64,000 bases of DNA from Heliopora coerulea (Eukaryota > Cnidaria > Anthozoa > Scleralcyonacea > Helioporidae). Every line of letters starts with the position of its first letter. The stretch's first letter is position 1. The notes beneath the pieces are model-generated. The model had not been told where the DNA came from. It did not search any database and worked only from the letters and a program-made list of their open reading frames with translations. The position numbers and the translations under genes were made by a program. Location: assembly GCA_030142905.1 (NCBI GenBank), contig JASJOG010000662.1, forward strand, positions 1 to 64,000. Direction: 5' to 3'. Positions 53,820 to 64,000 of this stretch are shown piece by piece.

Positions 53820-55300
53820 GGTTTTCATTTGATATAGACCGTGAAAACATCTTTTAAGAATCAACATACAAACATTAAATATCAAATAATCCCTGCAGTT
53901 CAATTACGATTTCGAGAGCACGTTATACGTTACTAAAAACAGATTCTGATAACCTTACAAGTTTCATAAATTTTTGCTGCATTGATCAGCTCTTCAGCAG
54001 CTGTAATCACTTGACTTAACTTTTAAGCAAACGACTAATCGGATGGTTCATTATTATTATGATGGACATACTGATATCCTACAGCTATTTCATGTGAGCA
54101 ACTTAGCAGTCAAGCGCTTCGTCAATTTGAAAGTAGAGCAATTTAGTCTCGTAAGTCTCAATCTTCGTATTTAGAACATGCAGTACTGGTGGACTAACGC
54201 CACTTAAGTCATTCAAGAGACCTAAAATCTGAAATTTATAAATTATTTAAGAAATTCTACATAAAATGGAAAGTCTTATTAGCTCATCTATTTTGCAATT
54301 TGGAAAACAGATGCAAATCATATCTGAAGAGTTACCATTTTAAAATGAGCTTAAATAAATAAACGAATAAACAAAGAAAAACAAACAAACAAATAAATAA
54401 ATAAAAAAATTAACTCTCATGCAGGCCCACCATTTGAGAACCAAAAATAGGAATATTAATTCAAGCACCGAAAGATTGATGCTTTCTTGACTTAAGTTAT
54501 TTTCATCTAATTTGCTTTGAGAAAAGGATTTTTTAAATTAGTTAAGCAATTTTTGTTCACTGATTTCCTTCCAAACGTAACGCACATTGCTCCAATTCAT
54601 ATTGAGTGTGAAATTGTCGTTAAAGGATAATTGCAGACGGAAATAAAAATAGGGCATGAAGTAAACTTCGAAATACACCCTACAAATTTAAAATTTAAGT
54701 AAAAAGTAAGACAAGTGCAAACAGCAATATTTTGACCTTAATTATTTAAAACTTTGAAATACTTTATGTCGTAAAATTGTCGGCTGGTAATGGCTTTTCG
54801 AAATAAAAATATTCGATATTAACTAAGACAGAGTATCAGCCTAATGGCAGCAAATTTGCTGAGGTCACTTGGACGGCTGAGGAAAAGCATTGGTAACACA
54901 AGACCAATGTCATGTTTTAGTTAATGATATATAATTCTTTTACTTCCTTACGGAATTATTTGTTAGTACCACTTCCCACGCAATATGAGATACAGCAACG
55001 GCAGGAGTAAAAAGAACGGTTTCCTGAATTTTCTTAGTTAATAAATGGCCCCCACTTTCAAATGGTCCAGGGACCAATCAGCGGGAGTGAGGAGCTGATC
55101 TCAAAGGTTAATTTTATTAAATAAATTTGAAATTTGTGTGCAAACTGTATTTTTCATTCGGAGATTTTTGACTTTATGACGTCACCGTAGTATAACTTTT
55201 TATCATTTGTAAGTTTTGTCTGCAAGATGTTGATATCGAAAGATACAAGGGAACACCAGAATGATCTTACATGCATAGATTAACTGCTAACGACTAATAC
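53820..55300. other. 3' part of copy B: intron or flank, conserved with 130-1,730
   Basis: Homologous to the left edge of the window throughout, but no module exon is visible in either copy. The donor of exon 16 in copy B implies one more exon, possibly here and too different to recognise. Confidence 0.4.
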
Positions 55301-55375
55301 CTTTCCCTTCATGGTCACCTTCTTCCTTTTCATTATCTTCAGCGAGTTCGTCTTTCTGTTCTTCGAAATTATTTT
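55301..55375 (-). CDS. Acidic gene B, exon 16 (module, 25 aa)
   Basis: 75 bp in phase 1, with acceptor TTCTTAAG and a normal donor G|GTATTAGT. It encodes E-N-N-F-E-E-Q-K-D-E-L-A-E-D-N-E-K-E-E-G, then D-H-E-G-K. Because this donor is intact, at least one further exon should exist to its left; none is identified with confidence in 53,820-55,300. Confidence 0.64.
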
Positions 55376-57571
55376 CTTAAGAAAAGTATATCACAATGTC
55401 CAGATGATGATTTTTTAAATATTTGTGAATTTAATCCGTTATCTATCTATAACAAAACTTTTAACGAAAGACTGAATTGTGAATTAAGCACTTACTGCTT
55501 ATACCTTGTCTTTCATTTTATGTTTTTCCTTTAAGTTATTTTCAACGATTTTGTTTTTTTTGTTCTTTCATGGAATTATCTTTTCGAGAAAATGTTTACA
55601 TAATGTCAACAAAAGATAAATGGAATAATCCAATTACGCAGAAATTTAAGCGTAGATGCACATATACCTTTTCTGTTATCTGCATCTTCTTCCCATTCGG
55701 TATCTTCAACGGCTTTATATTTTGGTTTATCATTGGGAACATCTTATTGAGAAAATATTATCATAATGTCAATATTGTGAAACTTTTGATTAAATGCAAA
55801 CTTTAATGACATGCTGATGATTATTGAAGAGAAAAAGCTTACTAAATGAGAATAACATCTTTATGCCTAGGCGAAACGGAATATTTTATGACTAATTTAC
55901 ATTAGAAATCGATCTGAATTTGAGTTCACGGCTTCTGGTTACTGGTCCACTGTCACACCAGCTGATTACCTTGTTACTATCCATGTTAACCAATTGTGGT
56001 GTGTTTCAAAGCCAGGGTCGTACAAGATATATCCATGATTCTAATTAAGTTAAGATTATCTATTCTTACGTCAGACGAGGCATGAAGGTAGATCTCTGAC
56101 TGTTTGTTTTTGGACTCGTGGAAAATATTTGTGTTCTACACATTTCGACTCACGGACCGTGTAAAAACATTCCAAAACAAAGCAAAGAGAATCATCTTAC
56201 ATGCAAATAGATTAACATGTACACAGCGTATGCGTAACCAGTTCATTCTTTCAACTTTCTATTGCCGACGCCGGTTCTTAAGATATCTTTTCTTTTTGTT
56301 TTTTTTAATTGTAAACAATGTGTATTACCTTATGCAATTCAAAAATAACTTCATTTTAAGGAGCAGGTTAAGGGAGAACACTTTACGTGATCAAACGTTA
56401 ATACACTTACCGAGAGTAATCACCTCGACTGGCCAAACTATATTTAAGTTTAAAACAGCCGCTCAAGATTGGAACTCTCTTGCCATGTCACTTAAATATG
56501 TATTAAGGTTTTTGGTTGTTTTAAAATTCAATTTTAAATTTTAAAATTCCATTTGTAGGTTATAATTCTTATCTTGTTTGATAAGTATTTTATGTAAACA
56601 GTACTATTAATATAACAGTTCGGTGATGTATATAATTAATTATTGTATATACTGTTCACCCCAATCACCCGGTGAAGACCTGCTATAGCAGCTAAACGGT
56701 TCATTGCAATTTAAATAATGAATTTATTGTTATTATTATCATTACAACTCGCACACCACCCAATTAAGGACAATGGAAGGGGTCTTAGCTTGCTACGGAC
56801 GCCCAGCATCCCTTCGGGAAAGGCCGCGACAGACATTGCACATTTCAGGAAATATGTGGGGGAAAGGAAATTCTACCATTAAAATGGATTTTAAGAAACA
56901 CCCACAGGGCCAGCCCTTACTCGCCCAACTTATCCAGTCAGGAAGGAGTAAGGGATGTACAGCCCTCTAAAGTCCCTGAAAGTATTCCTCGATGCGTATA
57001 TCCAGTTTGATTTTAACTGTATTCTGTTGCACTTCCAACCAGTTAAGATTACTTTAGACGTGCCACTGCAAGGGATAAGTCTGAATATTGTTTTATTCTT
57101 AGGCTACTGCAGACCTGTTTCAGCGTTTAAGGCTGGTTTATCCTCAACCAACTAAGGTCGGGGGTATTAGCCTGCTGTACAGATTTTCATCTAGCTTTTG
57201 GGCTAACAGGGGAGTCATTGTCCGAGTCGTTGTCCTGCCTAACTACTTCTGGTTTTATGTCAGAATTTTCTTCTCTTACACAAGTTGCCATCCAAGGCTA
57301 AAGAGTCTTATCTACCCTTGGCCAAGGGTTGCTGGCACTTGCCAAATGTGCTACCCTGGACTCTGGTGGGCGGGAGCGTCCACATTCCCTTACTAGGCTG
57401 AAGCTTTGCTTGTCCTACTCCAGTGCCCAGCGTCTAGCGAGGAAACGTCAGTAAAATATATTTTTAATCAATGTCTCTTTCTGTGAGAATTTTGAGCTGG
57501 GCTCTTATTTTGATATTACGACTTCGCTTTCCGCCCGGTAAAACGCTGGTAACTATTTTGTGTTATCATCA

Positions 57572-57602
<31 letters not shown>

Positions 57603-60600
57603 AATTATTATTTCATTCACCTCTTTTTGGTATATTAATATTTTCAGGACAGCTCTGTTTTTATCAAGATAACCTATGTAGAGATATGCTGGGTGAATAG
57701 TTTTTGCTGACATACAATGTTCACCTAGCTCCTCTGAGATTTGAAATAAAGCTTAAAAAACCTACTTGGAGATTATTTTTAAAGTAAATTTTATGTCTTA
57801 ATTAGTGCAGAATTCTTCGTTTTTAGTACCTCTTGGTTTATCCTTTTCAATCGCCTCTGTGAGTTCATGCTTGTCTATTTCCATAGCCTTATCTAACCAA
57901 GAAAATGAAATGATGTCAGGATAGTAAAGCTGTTGATCGCTGTATATTTTATGGAATCTTTCATTCAAGGAAAGATTGGACTGATTTTATAATGCATTTT
58001 TTAAGATCGTAACTGCACCTACCTTCGTTCCTCTCCATATTTCCCGCCATATGGAGATTATCTGGTTGATCTTTTTGTACGTCACTAGGATTACCTAGAG
58101 GAACGAAACGAATTATACAATCAAAGGATTCATTAGAAGGCTACTTGCGGCAATTTTTAGCAGACTACTTGGTTGTCAAACACCCGCAAATCCGTTGGTT
58201 ACTGTGATCGCTTTTTGTTTGGAAATTGAAAAGAACTCCACCACAGTTTAGACCACTCTCGATTTGGGCAGATGTAATTTAGCGATTTTGTAGCTGCCCA
58301 AAATCCTGTACGCTGGGTTTGTCTTGTAATGTTTCATTTCAAAATACCTTTCTTGTTGAATATGGAAGGAAATATCTCAATGTCTGGTTTCTATGTCCAT
58401 CTCCATGCGAGTTACATACCGTATACTTACACAAGAGTTAGAGACGACACACGAGGCAAAGATTGAGTGATTGAGTGACCAGTGGAATGACATTTTTTGA
58501 TTGCCTCATTTTAAATGCTAAAGCATTTGAAGTAGTTCTGCGGAAAGTATACGGATGAAATACATGGTTAAAAGTACAATATAATCCAAAGATATGGTCC
58601 AGATTGGCAGAACATGCATCACACAAATGCAAATTTCAAAAAGTTGCATGGTGGAGAATACCATTTTAGACCCAGTATAGCCTGGTGGCTCATGTAAACT
58701 TGCAAAGTCACAGTCACCAAATTTTACTCTTCGACCGGCTATTTAAAAGCGCAATGAATATCCTGATCTTTGACCACTGGTAAATTTTATCTATTCCTTG
58801 ATAGTAACGAAGTTTGCAAAGCGTGAATGGAATATTTTTCGTGCATAATTTCGAGCGTAACTGCTTATACCTTTTGTCTTATCTGCATCTTCCTTTTCCG
58901 TATCTTCAATGGTTTTATGCATTTGTGCTTTCATTGAATTGTCTTATCGAAGAAAATGATAACAAAATGTAAGCACTATAAAACATTTATAAAGATAGAT
59001 TGCAAAAGTTCCAAAATAAAGCAGTTTGTACAATAATAGGTGATCATATCACATGTCAGCTACTAATACTCGGATTAAACTTGGGTGGAGCGACTTACAG
59101 ACTCGAAGGGTAAAGTAAAAGTTATTACTTGCTAATAAAATAATTGGTGGTGAATCTAGTTTGTACAACTTATCCCACTCTTTCTCAGTATCTAATCGAG
59201 TATGTCACCACCTTAGAAGTAATAATTGTGTTCTGTCCACCAAAACTTAACACAAACGCATTGAAAAGGAGCTTTGGTTATAGAGGTACCAGGTTCTGGA
59301 ATGCGCAACCATTAGGCGAGAGACGTTGTAATTTATAAGTTTTATCAGTATGAAACATCATTATAAGCAAGAACCTCCTACTATTTTCTTAACTTGCAAA
59401 AATTGTCATTGCGATGTGAATTAGTTACGAGTTATATTAAGTAAATATAGTGATAGATTGTAACATGTAACATAGTTTTGATTAATATGATATTAATTTT
59501 TGTAAACATGGCCTTTGAAAATAACTTTTTATTCCAGTCGAATATGTTACCAAACATAAAGATTCTTAAAATAAAATAAATAAAATTCATGGTCACTAAA
59601 TTCCATTTAAAAACCGATTAATATTGACAAATGAAAAGAATGAGTAGAAACATATTATGTATAAATGAGACAGCTACTGCCGGTCATTTTTTACATTCGC
59701 ATCTTTTTACTTTCGATATCATGAAAGGAAATAAGATAACAATGCCAGCAACATTTGACAAACGATTTTCTTTTTCTGTCGTTTATTCTTGTATGCATTC
59801 AGAGACGACGTTACAACGTGGTACGACGATGATCAAGTAGCTAACCACTGTACTTACCACATTGGCACTTTAACCTGTGGGTAACTACTTGAACAGACAT
59901 GAGGAAAATAAAATCTTTTCGTTTCATACGATTTACATTGGAACAAGAATATTTGAAAGATTGGTTAAAATCTTATGGGGAATTTTTGGGACATGGTCAA
60001 CAATCAGTTATTAACAAATATTAAACAACATCATTGGCTCATGATGTCACGAGGAGAGTTGTGATTTGATAGATGACAGTGATCACCAGTAAAAGATGCA
60101 TTTAGAATTCTTATTCAGTGAAAAACTGTAGCTTATTTTCATACATACGTAAACAATTTCTAATACCTATTGGATTGTTAGCATTTTCTACCTTTTTAGT
60201 TTTTTCATAAGGAATAAGATTATAATATTTACATTGTGAAACGTACATAATACGTAAAGTTTATGTGATCAATTTTTCAATTATGTAATTAAATGGTAAC
60301 GGAACGTGTAAGGTTGAAAAAGAATAATCCAGTGGCGTACTTGGAAAAGGTAGGTGGACACCTTCCCCTCATCCTTGACCCATGGGTGGTATCAATTGAA
60401 GAATTATGACCGCTGAATTATCAGCAAAATTTAATGAAGAATCATTGTTTTGGTCGCTAAAACACTCCAGCTTGGTTAGTGAGAAAGGTGACTGGTTGGG
60501 ACACCCGCTTAACTCAAACGGTAACTGTAACGCCACAAGTAATTGCTAGTGTCGGAGAGGGGAAGCCTCGGAGCATAAAGAGTTAAGGATGATAAAACAT

Positions 60601-63600
60601 TAAACATTTATTAATTCCATTTGTTATTCTTATCGATAATAACAGGTGGACGAAAGCTCGTAACAATCATTTTGCTCAAAAGTGAAACTATGATACTATA
60701 AATACCTCCACCCCATCCACGCATTTTCCTTTGTGTATCAGTTTAGCAAAATAACACCATTGATGGAAAGTCATTTTAAGCGGCAATGTAAAAAAGTAAA
60801 GTTGAAAACAAATTCTTGGGCATGGAGGAAAATACTTTTCGGATTAATATTCGTGTTCTAAGGTTATTGATATTCAAAATTTTTTATCATTTTGTTGATG
60901 ATCATAAAAAGATGGAAAGATTGTAATGATCTTATCATGCATAAATTAGACATTAACTTATTATAATTCCCCTGTCATCCACATTTTCTTCCTTCTTTTA
61001 AAATTTTAAGGCAGTTTATCTTTTTGTTCTTTAGTTAGATTATTAAGTTAACTGAAATAGGATCACAGTGTTTGTTCAAATGTTGATCATTTTTTCACAA
61101 CCATAAATTTAAAATAAAAAGTAATACCTTCCCTCACACTCCCATTACGTTTCTCTTCGGGCATTTTAAAGATTTTTTTTAAGTTGTCGCAAACCATGAT
61201 ATTATGCCGTAAGCATGAGATGAAAAAAAAAACAGTTTCACTGTAAATAAACTTTTCTACGTTCTTAGATGATAATATAAAATCCCATGAAATACTGTAA
61301 CAAAGTTGTTATACATAAATGCGACAATAGCAACTTGTACCTTCAATCTGATGTTCATTTTCGTCCTCAGAATTTTCAGCTGGTTTATCAGTTTGTTCTT
61401 TCGTGAGATCATCCCCTTAAAGTAAATAGAGATCAAGAAACATATTAGCATAGTGAAAATTTTGACCATTTGTAAATTTTCCTATGAAATCACTGATAAA
61501 GAAAGTAAATTAATTAGTTCAAAGCCTTGTGTATGTACAACTTTATGGGAACGTAAAAATGTTCATTTGTTTTTCATTAGCGACGACGATGAACGTCTTC
61601 GACGTCGTCAATAAATGAGTGACATTTCACTAACTTTGCTAATTTTTTAAAGTTTATTGAAGAACTATGAAAATTTTCCCATCTTCCTATAAACTTGTAA
61701 TAACATTGGATTTTAGATGTTTTAAAGAATCAGCAAGAAGTATAATTCAGGTCGTTCTTCCCAAACTCAATTATCCTTCTCCCAAACGTGTGGTCGTGTT
61801 TCAAGAACTCACTGAACAAACAGCTGTTTCTGAATATAGAAAGAAATTTAATCCGACCGCGAGAAAAGGTGTGATCATTTGCCAGTCTGGTTCAGTCTTG
61901 GATCATCTTTCGAGACGCGAGGGAACATATGTAAGTAATGTTTTGAATATTTATTTTAAAATAAAGTCATGGCTTTTCTTGAGGTTTTATGCTATGGATT
62001 CTTTTTTGTTTCTGAAATTGTACTTTCTGGTCATTTTATGTCAGACACATATAAGACATGATGGTTCATTATTGAAACGTCATAAGTACAAGCAAAGGAC
62101 AGTAACGTAATACCATCGTTCTTATCTGCATTCGGTTCTTTTTCGAATTCTTCTTTAAGTTAATTTTCTTGTCCTTCCATGATGTTATCTGATTTGCGAA
62201 CTTGTAGGTGTGTCAGGGTAAAAATGAGTGTATTTGCAGAAGGCACGAAGGTTTGAAATAATTTCAGAATCATCCTCAGGGTAACATGAACAGAATATTT
62301 CATGCATTAACCTACACTGCTAAGGTCGACTAGAAAAGTTGACTAGAGAACGGTTCGAACTCATGTGTTTGGGTTTCCAGACCGCTGCCCTACAAGCTGA
62401 GCAATCGAGTCAACTGGGAACTAAATGCTCGTTTTATCCATTTTAACTGCATGAGATATTCTCGCACTTAAAGCTTTATATCTGTGAGAATGACCAGAAT
62501 ATTTCATGACTTTACCTACACTGCTAAAGTCGACTAGAAACTGGTTAATTCCAGACTGGTTAATTCGAAAAATATTCCGTTCATGTTTCCATGAGGATGA
62601 TTCTGAAATAAAGTGGAAACACTGCACATCCTCACGGATATCGAGCGTTCAACTGTCGCAAGAATCTCTCATGCACTTAAATTGAATAGAACGATCGTAC
62701 TGTTCCCAGTTGAAATAAAACGATCATACTGTTCTCAATTGTCAGAGCAGCTGGCTGGAAACCCGACTATGCGAGTTCAAATCCTGCTCTGGTCAACTTT
62801 TTTGGTTGGCTTTAACAGTGTAGGTTAATTAATGTAACATTTGGTTTGAAATGGTTTTGTCCTAGATAAGGCAATAAGTGCTCATACCTTTGCTTTCATC
62901 CCCGTTTTTTATCGTTCTGGAATCTTCAGTTAGTTGGTCTGTCTGTTTCTCAATGGTGTTATATTCTTGGGAGGAAAGCAAGAAAACAATATTAGCAACG
63001 TAAAATTTTAATCCTTCTTTCATTTTATTTCCTATTGACAATTCGAGTCAGAAAGAAAGCTTAAATGTGGTAATCTAGTCGCTTATGATTTGTACATTAG
63101 TTGCTTATACCTTCGCTTTCATCCGCATTGTTTCTCCTTTCGGTATCTTCAGCTAGCTCATCCATTTGTTCTTCCATGCCAAGATCTTCTTCAAAAAGTG
63201 AGATCACAATATTGGAGCAGTGACATTTAAATTCTTAAATTTTTTAACAGGTAAAAATCAAAGACGACAGTAATGCCAAATTGTGAAGTTGTGGATAATT
63301 AGGACACTAACGTCTTTTGAAACCTTTCTCATCCGCAGTTTCATCCATATCAGAATCATCAAGGAGATAATCTGTTTTTTCTTCCATGAAGTTACCTTTT
63401 CAAAGGGAATGAGATCACCATTGTTAGTACAACAAAACCAAATCATTTTATTCATAAAAATAAATGGTACAACGAAAGTTGGGAAAGATCTTATAGTGCA
63501 TGATGGGGACAATGAAATGACGGCAAATTATTACCGTTTCCTTCATATACATCTTCCTCCTTTTCGATATCTTTAGGAATTTCTCCTTGCTGTTCTTCGA

Positions 63601-64000
63601 AGACATGAACTGGAATTTCAAAAAAAAGAACATGAAGTGTATGGGTATCAGCAAAATAAAATTGTGATTATTTATAATTTTTAACACAGCAATTGGTTAA
63701 AGCGGGACTGCGATAAACATATTTTACACAGTTAAGACGAAAATTAATAATACCGTTGTTCTCGGTGGCGTCTTCTTCCTTTAGGAAATTCCTAGCTCGT
63801 ATATCGCTCTGCTCTTCCATTGAATTATCTTAGAGGAATCGGGTCAAAAAGTTAGCACAATTAAGCTAAATAACTTATCATAGTACGGAAGACACAGTGG
63901 ATAGCAGGACTAGTTTTGTAGTGTGTAAATAAGACTTAAGAATAACTCTTGTCATTAGCTATTCTATAACCTGCATCATTCTCCTTTTTGTTATCTTCAA
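55301..64000 (-). CDS. Acidic modular secreted protein gene, copy B (partial; some exons broken)
   Basis: This is the paralogue of the 1,733-20,559 gene with the same exon order. Exons 2 (partial), 3, 4, 5, 6, 7, 9, 11, 12, 13, 14 and 16 keep open phase-1 frames and splice signals. Exon 8 has an in-frame TAA, exon 15 has a compensated frameshift with a TGA, and exon 10 is a relic. Because all modules are phase-1 symmetric, skipping exons 8 and 15 would leave a continuous reading frame, so the gene may be a shorter functional paralogue or a decaying pseudogene. Its signal-peptide exon should lie to the right of 64,000, about 3 kb away if intron 1 has the same length as in copy A. Confidence 0.62.
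55505..55579 (-). pseudogene. Acidic gene B, exon 15 (frameshifted)
   Basis: Splice signals are intact (TTTCGAAAAG and G|GTATAAGC) and total length is still 75 bp. An extra base in an A-run shifts the frame so that it reads N-S-M-K-E-Q then K-K-Q-N-R and TGA; a later single-base deletion restores length. Exon 15 of copy A is intact. Confidence 0.58.
55668..55742 (-). CDS. Acidic gene B, exon 14 (module, 25 aa)
   Basis: 75 bp in phase 1, with acceptor TCTCAATAAG and donor G|GTATATGT. It encodes D-V-P-N-D-K-P-K-Y-K-A-V-E-D-T-E-W-E-E-D, then A-D-N-R-K. Confidence 0.64.
56140..56710 (+). mobile_element. LINE ORF2 C-terminus and 3' tail
   Basis: Frame 56,104-56,544 includes L-T-D-R-V-K-T-F-Q-N-K-A-K-R-I-I-L and, after a gap, R-E-N-T-L-R-D-Q-T-L-I-H-L-P-R-V, then A-A-Q-D-W-N-S-L, the end of a non-LTR RT protein. 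The 3' region ends near 56,740 in TTATTATTATCATT. Inserted in copy B only. Confidence 0.65.
56750..57470 (+). mobile_element. Probable retroelement tail specific to copy B
   Basis: GC-richer than its surroundings. The right end has GCGAGGAAACGTCAGTAAAA, resembling the PLE end at 42,838. The remainder is not assigned. Absent from copy A. Confidence 0.4.
57563..57612. repeat. (TTA)n microsatellite
   Basis: ATC then ATT/TTA units, about 14 in total, slightly interrupted near the right end. Confidence 0.9.
57830..57892 (-). CDS. Acidic gene B, exon 13 (module, 21 aa)
   Basis: 63 bp in phase 1, with acceptor TTGGTTAG and donor G|GTACTAAA. It encodes D-K-A-M-E-I-D-K-H-E-L-T-E-A-I-E-K-D-K-P, then R. 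The donor is GT here and GC in copy A. Confidence 0.6.
58023..58094 (-). CDS. Acidic gene B, exon 12 (module, 24 aa)
   Basis: 72 bp in phase 1, with acceptor TTCCTCTAG and donor G|GTAGGTGC. It encodes G-N-P-S-D-V-Q-K-D-Q-P-D-N-L-H-M-A-G-N-M, then E-R-N-E. Less acidic than the copy A version. Confidence 0.62.
58871..58942 (-). CDS. Acidic gene B, exon 11 (module, 24 aa)
   Basis: 72 bp in phase 1, with acceptor TTCGATAAG and donor G|GTATAAGC. It encodes D-N-S-M-K-A-Q-M-H-K-T-I-E-D-T-E-K-E-D-A, then D-K-T-K. It lost one codon relative to copy A, so indels here respect the frame. Confidence 0.66.
60967..61043 (-). pseudogene. Acidic gene B, exon 10 relic
   Basis: Homologous to the degraded exon at 11,635-11,712. 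No AG acceptor (AACTTA) and no GT donor; an in-frame TAA follows N-L-T-K-E-Q-K-D-K-L-P. Confidence 0.5.
61341..61415 (-). CDS. Acidic gene B, exon 9 (module, 25 aa)
   Basis: The acceptor is CTTTAAG and the donor G|GTACAAGT. It encodes G-D-D-L-T-K-E-Q-T-D-K-P-A-E-N-S-E-D-E-N, then E-H-Q-I-E. It is three bases longer than in copy A because the AG lies further upstream; the phase is kept. Confidence 0.62.
62114..62188 (-). pseudogene. Acidic gene B, exon 8 (in-frame stop)
   Basis: Acceptor (GCAAATCAG) and GT donor (GATG|GTATTACG) are intact and the length is 75 bp, but the frame reads D-N-I-M-E-G-Q-E-N then TAA, where copy A has D-L-L. Splice-competent but protein-terminating unless skipped. 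Confidence 0.6.
62338..62414 (-). mobile_element. tRNA-like SINE head in copy B
   Basis: 77 nt; acceptor stem GTTGACT/AGTCAAC perfect, A box slightly eroded (TTGCTCAGCTTG), B box GAGTTCGAACC. It is the orthologue of 15,799-15,870, so that SINE was in place before the segmental duplication. A rearranged second head lies near 62,705-62,800. Confidence 0.6.
62888..62965 (-). CDS. Acidic gene B, exon 7 (module, 26 aa)
   Basis: 78 bp in phase 1, with acceptor CTCCCAAG and donor G|GTATGAGC. It encodes E-Y-N-T-I-E-K-Q-T-D-Q-L-T-E-D-S-R-T-I-K, then N-G-D-E-S-K. Nearly identical to exon 7 of copy A. Confidence 0.66.
63111..63185 (-). CDS. Acidic gene B, exon 6 (module, 25 aa)
   Basis: 75 bp in phase 1, with acceptor TTGAAGAAG and donor G|GTATAAGC. 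It encodes D-L-G-M-E-E-Q-M-D-E-L-A-E-D-T-E-R-R-N-N, then A-D-E-S-E. Confidence 0.68.
63324..63395 (-). CDS. Acidic gene B, exon 5 (module, 24 aa)
   Basis: 72 bp in phase 1, with acceptor TTTGAAAAG and donor AAG|GTTTCAAA. It encodes G-N-F-M-E-E-K-T-D-Y-L-L-D-D-S-D-M-D-E-T, then A-D-E-K. Many replacements relative to copy A are conservative (E/D), with charge retained. Confidence 0.66.
63535..63609 (-). CDS. Acidic gene B, exon 4 (module, 25 aa; shifted acceptor)
   Basis: 75 bp in phase 1. The acceptor is AAATTCCAG and the donor ACG|GTAATAAT. It encodes V-H-V-F-E-E-Q-Q-G-E-I-P-K-D-I-E-K-E-E-D, then V-Y-E-G-N. A small deletion removed copy A's second AG, yet exon length and phase are preserved. 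Confidence 0.66.
63754..63828 (-). CDS. Acidic gene B, exon 3 (module, 25 aa)
   Basis: 75 bp in phase 1, with acceptor CCTCTAAG and donor G|GTATTATT. It encodes D-N-S-M-E-E-Q-S-D-I-R-A-R-N-F-L-K-E-E-D, then A-T-E-N-N. The donor is intact here and mutated in copy A. Confidence 0.68.
63971..64000 (-). CDS. Acidic gene B, exon 2 (cut by window edge)
   Basis: The last 30 bases of the exon are visible (E-D-N-K-K-E-N-D-A) with donor G|GTTATAG. It matches the end of exon 2 of copy A; the acceptor is outside the window. Confidence 0.6.

Larger units (their letters stand above)
53820..64000. repeat. Segmental duplication, copy B (runs off right edge)
   Basis: This is a direct-orientation duplicate of 130-17,480. 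The left breakpoint is near 53,815, just after a tRNA-like sequence. The right breakpoint is outside the window. Copy B lacks the palindrome, the copy A PLE block and the fold-back, and so shows the empty sites. It has its own insertion at about 55,900-57,480 (LINE and PLE-like tail). Confidence 0.8.

Noticed and set aside
63258..63576. Overlapping frames on both strands at the right end
   Set aside because: They read through exon 5/4 and introns of acidic gene copy B; the spliced 72-75 bp exons explain the coding signal better.

Overview
The window is eukaryotic and most probably from an anthozoan cnidarian (coral or sea-anemone relative). It is AT-rich, has spliced genes with short exons, is loaded with Penelope-like (PLE), LINE, hAT, mariner and tRNA-derived SINE sequence, and holds a very large galaxin-type protein. 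Galaxins, defined by Cys-Cys pairs in ~27-30-residue repeats, were first described from the skeletal matrix of stony corals. No genome was searched, so the taxon is an inference.

Layout: (1) 130-20,560, minus strand: acidic modular gene, copy A. A signal-peptide exon at 20,433-20,559 is followed by a ladder of 63-78 bp exons running to 1,733. Every exon has phase-1 boundaries, so any can be added or skipped without a frameshift. Each encodes one ~21-26 residue Glu/Asp-rich module with a D-N-x-M-E-E-Q-like start and a central E-D. (2) 20,660-44,700: transposon-rich interval with PLEs, LINE fragments, hATs (one split by a mariner), MITEs and hammerhead-like PLE ends. (3) 44,962-49,712, minus strand: one exon of ~1,580 codons encoding a galaxin with about 28 tandem 55-residue units. 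(4) 49,800-53,800: low-complexity and mostly unassigned sequence. (5) 53,820-64,000, minus strand: acidic modular gene, copy B, a direct segmental duplicate of copy A. Its signal-peptide exon should lie beyond the right edge. Several B exons are broken.

Two related secreted, very acidic repeat proteins therefore flank a secreted Cys-rich repeat protein, all on the minus strand. This looks like a small cluster of extracellular-matrix genes, perhaps biomineralisation-related, evolving by repeat amplification at exon level (acidic genes) and within one exon (galaxin).

The mobile fraction contains two sequences that fold as hammerhead ribozymes (2,465-2,512 minus; 6,502-6,551 plus), further hammerhead-like cores in PLE termini, two short fold-back elements with target-site duplications, and a ~1.67-kb-arm palindrome inside gene A that is absent from copy B. 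All coordinates were read by eye; splice sites are predictions from GT/AG signals, frame and comparison of the two copies.
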